In this document: in pieces, positions 1 through 10,113 of the stretch
How positions within the stretch are numbered: the stretch's first letter is position 1
Layout of the letters: every line of letters starts with the position of its first letter
NCBI GenBank assembly: GCA_002438805.1
Contig: DJQV01000005.1
Location: forward strand, 1-51,522
Source of the DNA: Bacteroidales bacterium UBA6377
GTDB taxonomy: Bacteria > Bacteroidota > Bacteroidia > Bacteroidales > UBA932
DNA length: 51,522 nt
Direction: 5' to 3'
Position numbers and translations under genes: made by a program
Notes under the pieces: generated by a model
The model's input: only the letters and a program-made list of their open reading frames with translations
Databases searched by the model: none
What the model was told of the DNA's origin: nothing

Positions 1-1573
1 CCACAAGGATGTAGTCATAATCTGGGCGATGACCGCCATTGCAGAAAGCAGTAGCCTCAATAATTGCGTCAGTGAAATCTATGGAATCATTCTCCCGGCA
101 TATCTCCTTATAGCGCTCAACGAAAGGGATGACAATGCCGTCTATGGTCTCAAGGTCGCGGTGTCTCGCCTCGCTGCGCAGCTGCTCGATTGATTCGCCC
201 TTTGACCGCAGAAGGAAGTTGAACGAGGTAAGCATATCAAGGATGGACTGCTCCTGCCGTGCGATCTCCCTGAAGAGATCGTTGCGCCTTCTGTTGTCCG
301 TCCGGATTCCGAGCGAATGCAGTTGCCGTTCAAGTTTCAAGAATACATCACCGTCATGGAAATCGGCGCTTCTGGTCTCCAACAAGATGGTACCATGCGC
401 CTTGTGGACATTTCTTTTCCAGTCTATGCCCTCAAGGTATTTTTGTTCCTCCTCTGTTGAAAACCAATGGGGACAATGCCCTTGGGCATTCACGGCGAAA
501 TGTTCAAGATACACTCGGCGTTGCTTTCCGTCTTCGCCCATAAAGTAAATGGAAAAGTCAGGACAATACTGACGGAAATCCTTGTCAGCCGTGTCATATT
601 CGTACTTTTCCTCATAACGGAAATGAATTCCATGCCGCCCGAGATAGTCGCACAATCGGCTTTCCTCGTCGCTCTTGCAGAACACCGGTCTCCCGTCCAT
701 GTCCTTGTAATATGAGTTCACCCCGTATTTCTGACGGGCGGTGATATATTCCTCCCTTGAAGAATACTCGAACTGGTCAATCATACGGTAACGGCTGTTA
801 AGGATGTAGTCGGAAACCGCCGAATTAAATGCGGCATTGTTGTCCATTAGGTCGTGATACACCAGCGCCGGCAATCCCGCATCCGCAATTGTAGGCTTAC
901 GTCCTGTGGCCTCAGATATTATATCAAGTGCGAGCCTATGAAAGGTAACGCATTTGAGCGACTTCTCCCCAAGTCTCTCTGAAAGAGATTCGGCGGCTTT
1001 GCGAGTGAAGGTGATCAAAAGAATCTTGGATGGATCCACACCCTGTTTATCCACAAGATAGCGGACCTTACCGACTGTTGTCATCGTCTTTCCGCTTCCA
1101 GCACTGCTGATAACGAGGACATTATCCTCCAGCGAGACAACCGCCTCACGCTGCTGCGCATCCAGAGGATACTTCAGCACTGTATCGAAGAACTCCCTGT
1201 TGCGTTCCAGTTCTCGACGGATGAACTGACGGTTGTTCTCCTTTTTGAACTCTTTTGTGTTGGACAATGCCTTGCAGAGCCTCCCGGCGGACTCTCCGGA
1301 CGGAGACCGCCTTAGCTGCCGTGTTCCACGTACAGTCTTTAGCTTCTTTCCGAGGACTTCATACTTATCGCTCAAAGCAGTCCTTTCCGACTCCGTAATG
1401 TAATGTGAGTAATTGTAGTAAGAAGACAACTCTTCAAGCGCCGGAGCGACTTCCGGTTCAATCTCCTGTACCAGCGCTTCTCGCCGCGCGTCACGAGCCC
1501 TGTTCCTGAGCATAGCAATGGCCGGAACAAGAATCGCGATGACAAGAGACAATATGATGCAGGCTGTCAGCAT
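1..1573 (-). CDS. UvrD/Rep superfamily DNA helicase, helicase IV-like, partial (C-terminus off the left edge)
   Basis: Open frame read from an ATG at 1573 to the window edge. The N-terminus has one membrane-like segment (about residues 2-21). A Q-motif region (PLDAQQREAV, about 136-145), the Walker A motif SSAGSGKT (156-163) and motif Ia ITFTRKAAESL follow. An inserted block contains CPDF and a later YLEHFAVN, the arrangement seen in E. coli helicase IV (HelD). The frame ends in YDYILV, just before the expected DEXQ Walker B motif. Superfamily 1 helicases unwind DNA 3' to 5' using ATP. This is the last visible gene of the defence operon, 59 bases after the KAP NTPase. The family is clear. The role of the membrane segment and whether the gene works with its neighbours in defence are inference. 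Confidence 0.85.
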   Translation of the reverse strand, partial: MLTACIILSLVIAILVPAIAMLRNRARDARREALVQEIEPEVAPALEELSSYYNYSHYITESERTALSDKYEVLGKKLKTVRGTRQLRRSPSGESAGRLCKALSNTKEFKKENNRQFIRRELERNREFFDTVLKYPLDAQQREAVVSLEDNVLVISSAGSGKTMTTVGKVRYLVDKQGVDPSKILLITFTRKAAESLSERLGEKSLKCVTFHRLALDIISEATGRKPTIADAGLPALVYHDLMDNNAAFNSAVSDYILNSRYRMIDQFEYSSREEYITARQKYGVNSYYKDMDGRPVFCKSDEESRLCDYLGRHGIHFRYEEKYEYDTADKDFRQYCPDFSIYFMGEDGKQRRVYLEHFAVNAQGHCPHWFSTEEEQKYLEGIDWKRNVHKAHGTILLETRSADFHDGDVFLKLERQLHSLGIRTDNRRRNDLFREIARQEQSILDMLTSFNFLLRSKGESIEQLRSEARHRDLETIDGIVIPFVERYKEICRENDSIDFTDAIIEATAFCNGGHRPDYDYILV

Positions 1574-1632
1574 AACGATTATCGCATTTCTTTGAAAAGT
1601 ACCCAGATAATTTGTGCCATCAAGCTACGTAT

Positions 1633-3039
1633 TTAGAGTTTAAAGTTATCAGTCAGATCCACCTTGGATGTAAAAAAAGATAATTTCTTATCAATGCAGA
1701 GAGCGCGATGCAGCCATTTGATGTTATCTACTAATTTGCTATTGTCAATTATAGTAGTCCTTAGATTCAATGTTTCCATTGATTTCCCCACAGACAAGAC
1801 GGGCCCATTATATTCATTAAGCGTGAAATCATAAATATAAAGGAGTTCTGTCAGCATCAATATGAATGCGCCATTACTTGGCTTTGATGAGAAAGAGGCA
1901 TTCTGTGCTTCCAACAAAGAAAATGGGATTTTCTCCTCAAGAGCATCGATGAGACCTTGCATGGAATATTTGTTATTTCTTATGTCTATATAGAAATCAA
2001 GCTGGGTTATCTTTAGAAAACACAAGAAAAAGATCAGCTCAATTAATACTTGATCGGAGCTACCGACTTGGATTGCAGCCAGCCTTGTATGAGCAAATAT
2101 TCTGTCCCATGTGCGAAGGTCTATGTGATATGTCAAAAAAAGCAGCTCGGCCATTTCCGAGAACCTGTCATCTGTTTTCGAGCCACCAGAAGGGTTACTA
2201 TCAAAATAGTCAGCAAATTTATAGTATTGGATAAGCATACTACAGAATTTCGAACCGGTCGGAGCCGGCAATTCGAACTGTATGTCAATAAAGCGCCTCA
2301 AATAATTGCACGCATCTATTGACTCGCTGCCATAATACCCTCGAATAGAGTTTTCAAGTTCCTTTCTACAGATCAATAAAACGAAGACGATGTTTGGCAC
2401 ATCGAAAAGATGTTTTATTGTCTCGAGCATTTTTACTGCCTGATGTGGATTACATCGATCCAACTCATCAATAATAAACACAAGCGGAATTATCTCTGCC
2501 TTTGCCACATATTCGGCAAGATGAGTTTTAAAGTCTTTAACAGACTGCTTTTCTTCTTCGTAGTCAGCAATCCTATCCTTCATAATGGATTCTGTTTCAT
2601 CCAATGCACCTTTAAGGATGTCTGAATCAAAGCCTAATTGCATTCCGAAAAATCCTCGAATCACAGCTTTGGCCACATTCACACCTATTTTCCCCGCTGC
2701 CGCGCACACCTTTCTTATTGATTCATTCTCCTCGCTTATGTCTTTCAGCTCTGCAATCAATGCGGATAAAGGGTCATTGTAATAATCCGTTTCCCACGCA
2801 TTGAAGTATATGGTCTTGAATCCTTCGTTCTCAAGCATGGCACTCCACATTCGTACAAATGTTGTCTTGCCCGTACCCCAATCGCCATTAATAGCAATAA
2901 CTCCTCCACCTTCTGCATACATTTCTACAACATTTTTCAATGTTGTACCATATTTTTCCCTGTCAAATATGTCATTTGCAAAAGGATTGTCATTGTTGAC
3001 CTCAATGTCTTGCAACCTGCTTGGAATATTAATGTCCAT
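1633..3039 (-). CDS. KAP family P-loop NTPase
   Basis: 468 residues. Walker A is GDWGTGKT (52-59) and Walker B is FIIDELDR (about 188-195), followed by CNPHQAVKMLETIKHLF, a KAP-type arrangement (PF07693). A segment around 111-145 (AAAGKIGVNVAKAVIRGFFG) is moderately hydrophobic and occupies the place where many KAP proteins insert membrane helices, but it is not a convincing transmembrane pair. KAP NTPases are STAND/AAA-like ATPases often found in bacterial defence loci, where they are thought to act as sensors or scaffolds. The gene lies 12 bases after mcrC and before the helicase, so it is probably co-transcribed with the restriction genes. The C-terminal half (about 300-468) has no motif I recognise and may be a sensor domain. 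The ATPase family is well supported; the function is not known. Confidence 0.85.
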   Translation of the reverse strand: MDINIPSRLQDIEVNNDNPFANDIFDREKYGTTLKNVVEMYAEGGGVIAINGDWGTGKTTFVRMWSAMLENEGFKTIYFNAWETDYYNDPLSALIAELKDISEENESIRKVCAAAGKIGVNVAKAVIRGFFGMQLGFDSDILKGALDETESIMKDRIADYEEEKQSVKDFKTHLAEYVAKAEIIPLVFIIDELDRCNPHQAVKMLETIKHLFDVPNIVFVLLICRKELENSIRGYYGSESIDACNYLRRFIDIQFELPAPTGSKFCSMLIQYYKFADYFDSNPSGGSKTDDRFSEMAELLFLTYHIDLRTWDRIFAHTRLAAIQVGSSDQVLIELIFFLCFLKITQLDFYIDIRNNKYSMQGLIDALEEKIPFSLLEAQNASFSSKPSNGAFILMLTELLYIYDFTLNEYNGPVLSVGKSMETLNLRTTIIDNSKLVDNIKWLHRALCIDKKLSFFTSKVDLTDNFKL

Positions 3040-3051
3040 ATTTACTATCGC

Positions 3052-4092
3052 TTAGTATTCAATCAGAGAATCAAGTTGGCTCTTTATCTTATCGAAGTCT
3101 ACTCCAAGATCAAGACTCCGGAAGAAAACTGTAGGCCCGTCTTTCCATTTCATCTTTCCGTCGGGAACAATCTCCTCATCAGTCTTGGCGTATAAAAGCA
3201 TGCCGTCCACCGTGCCCCTTTCTTCATGAGCCCCATCCTCATTCAATACATAGGCGAGAATCTGATAAAGGTTTTGGCTATGTATGGTGTGCCGATCAAA
3301 ATTTGTCTGCATTGATGTCGTGTAGTATTTGGCATCAATAATTAGAATCCTATCCTTAATGGTAAGGAAGACATCAGTCTTAAGGATAGGGAGAATATCC
3401 GTGGACGAGACGTCTTTGTCAATATTCCACTCTATCTGCTTTGCCCTCGCTTTTGCCTCTGGATGCTCTTTTCTATAGTACTCAAGTATGAATTTCTCAT
3501 ATAGCCTGCACATGTGTTCATCCGAGAAAGCCATCATCCTGAATTCTCCTTTCTCAGTCGAAAGCAGCATTCCGTCAAGAACAAAATAGCAGACATACAG
3601 TAACATTTTATACGTCTGTGTGTTCCTATCAAAGCGCAGTTGCCTCCATTTTATTCGAGTTAGATCAGCGGCTTCGACATCCGCGAAGAACAAGAGCAAT
3701 TTCTTCAGTGCGGTCTTTTGGCTGTCTTTGACTGGCATGCTTGTTAACAGGACATTCATGGTTGTCTTGAGAATGCTGTTGAACAGACAGTTTTCAGACA
3801 AGTCATCATAATCGCAGAAGACTGTCATTTTTCTCTGGAACCTTTCATGCAGTGTCTCTGTTATGTTGATGCGTCCTTTTACTGTCATAAGAGACTCGTG
3901 CTTTGGGACATATTCTTTATGAAGCCCCTGCTTTAACTGGTATGATACCCCACGAATCAGTATCTCGGACATAAGTTCATATACATTGTCGAATTTCTCT
4001 CCTGCTATGCTCTCATAGTAACACTGCCTAAGCTCACGAAAAGCGTAGGCAAGCATATAGTAGATATTCTTTATGTATATAGTCCTATTCAT
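3052..4092 (-). CDS. mcrC: McrC-like nuclease subunit of a McrBC restriction system
   Basis: 346 residues. McrC provides the PD-(D/E)XK nuclease that the GTPase McrB recruits to cleave modified DNA. The C-terminal nuclease core is visible as LKTDVFL (Asp240), IIDAKYY (Asp253, Lys255) and a Gln-containing helix HSQNLYQILAY (271-281). The N-terminal part (YMLAYAFREL, then ILIRGVSYQL) matches the usual McrC start. The gene begins 3 bases after the mcrB stop, the normal McrB-McrC order. Length is typical of the family (about 350). The partner McrB is unusual in its N-terminal domains, so the substrate may differ from classic 5-methylcytosine. Confidence 0.9.
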   Translation of the reverse strand: MNRTIYIKNIYYMLAYAFRELRQCYYESIAGEKFDNVYELMSEILIRGVSYQLKQGLHKEYVPKHESLMTVKGRINITETLHERFQRKMTVFCDYDDLSENCLFNSILKTTMNVLLTSMPVKDSQKTALKKLLLFFADVEAADLTRIKWRQLRFDRNTQTYKMLLYVCYFVLDGMLLSTEKGEFRMMAFSDEHMCRLYEKFILEYYRKEHPEAKARAKQIEWNIDKDVSSTDILPILKTDVFLTIKDRILIIDAKYYTTSMQTNFDRHTIHSQNLYQILAYVLNEDGAHEERGTVDGMLLYAKTDEEIVPDGKMKWKDGPTVFFRSLDLGVDFDKIKSQLDSLIEY

Positions 4093-4095
4093 CTT

Positions 4096-6183
4096 CTACT
4101 TAAGGATCGAAGACAGTTTGTTTATTTCTTGATCAGCCTTATCTGCATCGTCAAACCAATATTCACTCAACATTGGGGCGACATCAAAGTCTATGACATT
4201 CTGCAGCCAGACTTTGTCGAAGACTTCTTGATTGCAGAAATAACTGTGGCCAATGCAAAAGCCTTTGCCGAGTGTGGAGTCACTCTCGATAGTCTTGTTC
4301 AATGCTTTAATGGCGTCGATAATCCTGTCAAACAACTCGCTTGACAGACTTTTCTGATAGGTTTTGAAGCCATCTGTATCAAAGCCCGGGCGCATGTCAA
4401 AAAAGCTGAATCGTCGTCTCAGGGCATAGTCAATCATGGCAAGGCTTCTGTCTGCCGTGTTCATCATTCCGATTATGTAGAGATTCTGCGGTACAGAGAA
4501 AGACTCTCCGTTATATGCCAGCTGTATCTCCGTCTCCCTATAGTCATTCTCTATCAGCATCAGCAGTTCACCGAAAATCTTGCTCATATTCCCGCGGTTG
4601 ATTTCATCAATCAGGAAGAAATAGTCGTTGCCCGGATCGTTCTGCGCCTGACGGCACGCCTTGTAGAAAATGCCCTCACGAAGTTCAAATCCTCCGTCTT
4701 CAGTCGGTTTGAAACCGAGAACGAAATCTTCGTAACTATAGTTCTGATGAAACTGCACCATGGTTATTCGGGATTCATCCACCTTACCGACAATTGAGTA
4801 CGCAAGCCGCTTTGCCGAGAACGTCTTACCTACTCCGGGAGCGCCTTGAAGTATTATGTTCTTCTTGGCTCTGAGCTGATACACCAACCTGTCGTACTCC
4901 CGGGAAGACATATATACTTCGGACAAGAATTTCGCCTTGTCGTACATCTCCATGGCAGGATCATTGGGAATAGGATTCTGCTCCATAATCATGTCCATAA
5001 GCTCACCGTACTCTTCCTTTGAGAGCTTGAACAACGTCCCATTCCTATTCTTCAGGAATTCCATCCCAGACAGAGCCGGATTCTCCTTGATAGCGGAATA
5101 TGGAATCGGTTCGGACAGAGAGCGAGTTTTCTTAAAGACAATTACTTTGCCGTCAGAGGCCTTTGAGACCTCGCACAAGGCAACAACCTTCTTTGTCGGA
5201 TTAGCATCGTATCCTATTACCATATCTCCCTTCTTCGCATCAATGAAGGCTTGGGGCATCCTCCTCGGGTTTCCGTTCTCGGTATAGACGGAATAATCCT
5301 GTTCCTGACCAACGGGAAGCTTAGCAAGACTGAAAATCTTAGGGCTTGCAACCAGCCACCAATATTGTTGCTTACGGTCGGGCTTCTTATCTGAGGGAGA
5401 TTCCATGGTCGCCAAACCGTAAATGCCTTTCCCGAAAGAACTAAAAGTTGACTTGTTGGTGGTCAATGTATTGCTTACTGTCATATGAGGCGTTTCCCCT
5501 GCTTTCTTGCGATAATTCCTTTTGAGGATTAGTTCTGTGATCTTTTTATAATGTAATGGTTTACCTTCATCTTGAAACACTTTAATAATTGCGTCCTTCC
5601 ACGAATACTGTGTAAGGATATTCAGCAACTCATCATAAAATTCATACAATGGCTTTGCTCCTCTTTGTCGCAATATGAACTCCACAAGGTCCCAATGGGA
5701 CATATGCTGTGAATCCTTTGCTCCGAAATGCTCAGCAAGGGAGACGAGCATCTTTGTATCGTAAACAGGCAGCAGTCTTTCTTCCGAATACAGAAATGCA
5801 ATCTTCCACCTGATCATAGGAGGAAGAGCTTCTACAGTATCAATCTTGTTGAAGTCTTGTTCTCTGGCATATTGTGCAATCTTACATACTGCATTTCTCA
5901 CATTTCCGAATGCCTCTTCAGCCGAATTTCCTAAAGAGGATACCCATGCGTACTTATCATCATGTTTATATTTTGATGCGCTTTTGGGCGGATTGGCGGC
6001 CCTGTATATGCTGAATTTGTAGGAACTGCCACCACCAATCCCTCCAAGATCCTTAGTGCCATGTTCCAGCGCATAGCAAAACGAATCCTTGCTCAGGTTC
6101 GTGTATTGTTCCAGAGTCATTTTTGACAATGATTCATAGGGGAAATCATGTTGAAACTGCTGATATAAATCTTCTCGTGTCAT
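4096..6183 (-). CDS. mcrB: McrB-like AAA+ NTPase with HARE-HTH and EVE-like reader domains
   Basis: 695 residues. The C-terminal AAA+ motor has Walker A GAPGVGKT (447-454), Walker B FFLIDEINR (522-530), sensor MMNTADRS (573-580) and the basic ALRRRF (587-592). This is the McrB pattern in which the McrBC signature residue is Asn in the MNTADRS loop. Upstream, residues about 193-258 (WKDAIIKVFQDEGKPLHYKK to GKGIYGLA) resemble a HARE-HTH winged helix. Residues about 273-390 (YWWLVASPKIF, MVIGYDANPTKKVVALCEV) resemble an EVE/YTH-like modified-base reader. The first 190 residues are an N-terminal domain I cannot name. The motor is expected to translocate on DNA and activate McrC. The gene lies 19 bases after hsdR. 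The motor assignment is strong; the reader domains are judged by eye. Confidence 0.9.
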   Translation of the reverse strand: MTREDLYQQFQHDFPYESLSKMTLEQYTNLSKDSFCYALEHGTKDLGGIGGGSSYKFSIYRAANPPKSASKYKHDDKYAWVSSLGNSAEEAFGNVRNAVCKIAQYAREQDFNKIDTVEALPPMIRWKIAFLYSEERLLPVYDTKMLVSLAEHFGAKDSQHMSHWDLVEFILRQRGAKPLYEFYDELLNILTQYSWKDAIIKVFQDEGKPLHYKKITELILKRNYRKKAGETPHMTVSNTLTTNKSTFSSFGKGIYGLATMESPSDKKPDRKQQYWWLVASPKIFSLAKLPVGQEQDYSVYTENGNPRRMPQAFIDAKKGDMVIGYDANPTKKVVALCEVSKASDGKVIVFKKTRSLSEPIPYSAIKENPALSGMEFLKNRNGTLFKLSKEEYGELMDMIMEQNPIPNDPAMEMYDKAKFLSEVYMSSREYDRLVYQLRAKKNIILQGAPGVGKTFSAKRLAYSIVGKVDESRITMVQFHQNYSYEDFVLGFKPTEDGGFELREGIFYKACRQAQNDPGNDYFFLIDEINRGNMSKIFGELLMLIENDYRETEIQLAYNGESFSVPQNLYIIGMMNTADRSLAMIDYALRRRFSFFDMRPGFDTDGFKTYQKSLSSELFDRIIDAIKALNKTIESDSTLGKGFCIGHSYFCNQEVFDKVWLQNVIDFDVAPMLSEYWFDDADKADQEINKLSSILK

Positions 6184-6202
6184 ATTTCTGTTGTTTTATC
6201 GA

Positions 6203-9200
6203 CTAATTGCCGATAAGGGCTGAATTCTCAAGTTCGGATATATTGTTTCCGGTAACAAATAAATACATCGTGAGACAAATATTGATTGCCGCATCCACCT
6301 CCAGTTCCGATGCCGTTGGAGAAATGTGTGACTCATCATTACGCCATCCCTTCATCAGAACAAGGAACTGATACAGCTGTTGGTATTTTTCGTCTCTATC
6401 ATACTTCAAACCCCATAGACATGTGAAAGCATGGATGACGTTGGCCCATGTGACGTCATCTCCTGGTCTCTGAGGCTTGATCTCTTCTCCGTTCACGACA
6501 TAGTAAAGCTTCTTCAGATAAGCTTCGAACTTGGTTACCAGGAGGTTGAATGAGACGAACTTGTCAACAATAGTCGGAGACTCTTTTAAGTAAAGAGAAT
6601 CCAAGGCCTTCGCCAAGAACATCTTCACCCCATCAAGCGAAGCTATTGTATTGACATCCATTGTAAAAAACATCCAGTCGATAATCTCGGGCACAGGCCT
6701 GAGGGTTGATTTAAAATCCCTGAAGTTTTCGGAAGAGGCAGCCAGCATCCCCGCTTTAAGCTTCTCTTTTCTGTCTTCTTCATTTAATGGACGTATAACA
6801 GATTTTTCTTCTTCAGAAATCCTGTCTATAGTCTCCTCCACACTTTCCACAGCCACCTCCGAATCTGTTTCCCGTGATGCGGAATCAATGGTCACATCAT
6901 CATTAAGATAAGCGCTGATGATGACAGCCCTCATTTGCGGCTGCAGAATGAACTGCCTCAAAAGCCTGTCCACTTTAGGCATCACCAATCTTGCAGGAGT
7001 ATCTTTTCCTTCGACCTTGGACACAAATGCTCGCGACTTTGTCATATCCATGGTGAGCTTCAGTTTGTCATATCGGTCATAGGCGTTGATGTTCCTCTCA
7101 TTGACATCTCCCTTCAAGATATTTACCATCATGCTTACATTAAGGCCGGTCGCCTCATGGATAATGACGATCTGTCCATAAAGCTCCTTGAGTTGGTATT
7201 CAGATATATAATCCTGAATCGTCTTTCCGTTCTCGAGATGCAGGTCTCCGCTCTGAATGTCATGAATGATAACGATTGCCGTTCTCTGATCCGTCTGGGA
7301 GAGCATGGCGAAACTCTTGTGGAGATCGCGCAGAGCCGTTCTGGTCAGTTCACTCCCTGGACCCTCCGTATAGAGGTTCTTTACAAAGCGTTCAAAACGC
7401 GAGTTAAGATATTCCGCGTCAATTGTGCCCGTTCCCGTCTCCGTGATATAAGTGTCAATCGGGTAATCAAACTCGTTCTCATTGCCATCGCTTCCTGGTT
7501 TACTGTCGAACAGCTCGCGGTACCTTTGAAGAAGAATAAGGTATGTGTTCTCGTCCAAAACCATGGCCACATTGGTATAGGTGTCGCCATGCTGGAACTC
7601 ATAAATCGACTTCTCCCACAAGAATCCCTGCAATTTTGCCGCTTCAAGAAGATGAGTCAGCCTTGAGAAATCCTGTGCAAACATATTCCTGCTTTCACGT
7701 GCGTCCGGGAGACGTTCAAACCCCATTATACTATGGCTCTGGAATATGTCCCTTATATGCAGGAACAAACTGTTGATGTTGTTGAGATTCTGTTCCAGCT
7801 TATCCACAAAAACGCCAAGCGGCCTGTCGACATACACCTCAAGAGCATCTTCAATATTCTGCCGCATGGTATGCGGGAAAGCGTAATAGCGGATAATCCC
7901 GAACGGCTTGTCTGGCCCGAACAGGCGATTCGTCCTGGAGAAAGCCTGTATAACGTCCACGTACTTCAGCACCTTGTCAACATACAGCGTGTTGATCCAC
8001 TTCGAGTCATATCCTGTGAGCATCTGTGTCACCACTATCAGAAGGTCAATCTGCTGTGAGTGATCTGCCTCTATCCCGATATATGGTTTCTTATGGGCGA
8101 GCCTCTTGGCGACATCCTTTTTATATCTTCCGTATGTGGACAACTGGAACGATGTCCCGTATCTCAGATTATAGTCTGTGAGCATCTCAATAATGGCGTC
8201 CTCACGGACAATGCCGCCATCGCTGTTGTCAATGTTATTGTCGAATACAGAAACGACATTCATTGACGGATACCGCGACTTGAATAGCCTGTAATACTCA
8301 ATCGCTTCCGTGATATTCTGAGTCGCTAGAATCGCATGGAACTTTCCGTTCCTGCTCAGCCGCATCCAGTTGCCGCTAATATCCGCTGCTACCGCATTAT
8401 GATGTATGGGCTGCTGGTAGAGGTCTTTCGGAAGGTAATACTCAATACCTTTATGGACCTCTCCATCCTTCCCATTGTACTGCGTCGGCATCTCAAGGTC
8501 TTCCATAAAATGCCGATATAATTCCTTATCCTCGTCGGAAGCGGTGTCCAGTTCTTCATCCGTATGTATCCCTATTTGGGCGAATGCTGCCTTTTCGCGA
8601 AGTTCGTCTTCATCATAGGTATTGACCATCGTAAGGTCAAATCCCAACACGTTCTTGTCTGAGATTCCGCTTGCGATCGTATATTTATGGAGCATGTCTC
8701 CGAAAAGTGTCTCTGTCATGATCTCATGGTGGGCATTCTCCTTGAAGACAGGCGTCCCGGTAAAACCGAACAGCAGGGCACGGGGGAAAGTGTTCTTGAT
8801 ATTGACAAGCATGTCACCAAACACGGACCGGTGGCACTCGTCAATTATGAACACCAGCCTTTTCCTCCCAATCTCGGCTATAGTATCCTCCGGTATCGCC
8901 GTCCCGGGTCTTATGTTGGCCATTTTCTGAATAGAAGTGACAATCAGCCTGTCATCCCTATCCGTGCTCCTTAATTTTGAAACAAGCATAAGAGTGTTCT
9001 CCGTGTCCTGTATCGCGTCCTCGTCTCCGGCAAATCCGCGGTATTCGTCAAGCGACTGGATGGAGAGCTCTATTCTGTCCATGAGGAACACTACCTTGTC
9101 CGCATCCCCAGAACCGGCGACCAGCTGCGCGGCCTTGAAGGAGGTCATCGTCTTTCCGGAACCCGTCGTGTGCCAGATGTAGCCCCCGCGGTGCTGATGG

Positions 9201-10081
9201 TCGTCCCAGTTGGTCTTGTGGACTTTGTCGGCAATTTTCGTAACGGCATAGTACTGATATGAGCGAAGCACTTTAAGAATCTTATCCTTGTCGTCTGCGA
9301 TTGTATAGTAACCTACCATCTGATGAGCCATAGGGATTGACAGCAAATCCTGGGTCACTTTCTTCCAATCGCGAACCACGATATTGTTAAAGTCCTCCCA
9401 ATGGAACCAGTATTCTGGCTTGAAATTCTCCTCGCACCCAGGATTAGCAAAGAATAGCGTCTCCTCCGGGGTCATCGCCACGAATATCTGGATCAATGAG
9501 AATATACCGCTGGAGAACACTCCTTCATGCGTATAGCGCTTAATCTGGTACACAGCCTGAGACACATCTACGCGTGAGCGTTTCAGTTCGATGTGAATGA
9601 CCGGCATCCCGTTTATTAGGAGCATGATGTCCCCTCGGCGGTTGCCTGCCAGATCGTTGCAAGCGCGGAACTTGGGCTGACGGACTATCTGGTAGCGGCT
9701 TTGACCGGCGCAGATCTCCTTGGCGTCAAATATCTTCAAATACACTTCCTGGCCGCAGTTGGAGGCATCGGGATTGTCGCGCTTGACAATGACTTGCTCG
9801 CCGTTGATGAACCGGTTTGTATCGAAAGGTGACGAACAATTGTTTACCTGTGCGATGACCTGGTGCATCTCTGTCGGAGTGAGTGGCGCGTTTCCGAGCC
9901 TGTCGATCTCACGGTTGTTAGCATAAAGGATGTCGGCCCAGTTCTGGACGAGCTGCTCCTCTGTAGGGTACATTATCACATCATTCTCGCCCCATCCGTG
10001 CTGTCGAAGGAGTTGAATGAGGGCCTCTTCAAAATCGCTTTCCTTGATAAAGGGCTGTATCTGGTCGTGTATGGATTCCAT
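6203..10081 (-). CDS. hsdR: Type I restriction endonuclease R subunit
   Basis: About 1292 residues. HsdR cleaves DNA after ATP-driven translocation in complex with HsdM and HsdS. The N-terminal PD-(D/E)XK nuclease shows RRGDIMLL (Asp near 151) and IHIELKRS (Glu165, Lys167). The helicase core shows HTTGSGKTM (Walker A, about 304-312), FIIDECHRS (DECH motif, about 412-419), FTGTP (motif III) and a motif VI-type segment VIQAFSRTNR. The C-terminal part is the usual helical HsdM-contact region. I start at the ATG at 10081. An in-frame TTG 21 bases upstream (10102) is possible but less likely. The stop is followed 19 bases later by mcrB, and hsdS ends 32 bases upstream of the start. Confidence 0.95.
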   Translation of the reverse strand: MESIHDQIQPFIKESDFEEALIQLLRQHGWGENDVIMYPTEEQLVQNWADILYANNREIDRLGNAPLTPTEMHQVIAQVNNCSSPFDTNRFINGEQVIVKRDNPDASNCGQEVYLKIFDAKEICAGQSRYQIVRQPKFRACNDLAGNRRGDIMLLINGMPVIHIELKRSRVDVSQAVYQIKRYTHEGVFSSGIFSLIQIFVAMTPEETLFFANPGCEENFKPEYWFHWEDFNNIVVRDWKKVTQDLLSIPMAHQMVGYYTIADDKDKILKVLRSYQYYAVTKIADKVHKTNWDDHQHRGGYIWHTTGSGKTMTSFKAAQLVAGSGDADKVVFLMDRIELSIQSLDEYRGFAGDEDAIQDTENTLMLVSKLRSTDRDDRLIVTSIQKMANIRPGTAIPEDTIAEIGRKRLVFIIDECHRSVFGDMLVNIKNTFPRALLFGFTGTPVFKENAHHEIMTETLFGDMLHKYTIASGISDKNVLGFDLTMVNTYDEDELREKAAFAQIGIHTDEELDTASDEDKELYRHFMEDLEMPTQYNGKDGEVHKGIEYYLPKDLYQQPIHHNAVAADISGNWMRLSRNGKFHAILATQNITEAIEYYRLFKSRYPSMNVVSVFDNNIDNSDGGIVREDAIIEMLTDYNLRYGTSFQLSTYGRYKKDVAKRLAHKKPYIGIEADHSQQIDLLIVVTQMLTGYDSKWINTLYVDKVLKYVDVIQAFSRTNRLFGPDKPFGIIRYYAFPHTMRQNIEDALEVYVDRPLGVFVDKLEQNLNNINSLFLHIRDIFQSHSIMGFERLPDARESRNMFAQDFSRLTHLLEAAKLQGFLWEKSIYEFQHGDTYTNVAMVLDENTYLILLQRYRELFDSKPGSDGNENEFDYPIDTYITETGTGTIDAEYLNSRFERFVKNLYTEGPGSELTRTALRDLHKSFAMLSQTDQRTAIVIIHDIQSGDLHLENGKTIQDYISEYQLKELYGQIVIIHEATGLNVSMMVNILKGDVNERNINAYDRYDKLKLTMDMTKSRAFVSKVEGKDTPARLVMPKVDRLLRQFILQPQMRAVIISAYLNDDVTIDSASRETDSEVAVESVEETIDRISEEEKSVIRPLNEEDRKEKLKAGMLAASSENFRDFKSTLRPVPEIIDWMFFTMDVNTIASLDGVKMFLAKALDSLYLKESPTIVDKFVSFNLLVTKFEAYLKKLYYVVNGEEIKPQRPGDDVTWANVIHAFTCLWGLKYDRDEKYQQLYQFLVLMKGWRNDESHISPTASELEVDAAINICLTMYLFVTGNNISELENSALIGN

Positions 10082-10113
10082 AAGTTTTGTCTGTAAGTGC
10101 AATAGGGTTAGTG

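Noticed and set aside
1..1630. Broken helicase gene or non-coding stretch
   Set aside because: Reading the minus strand shows one continuous frame from 1573 to the window edge with intact motifs; it is only cut by the window.
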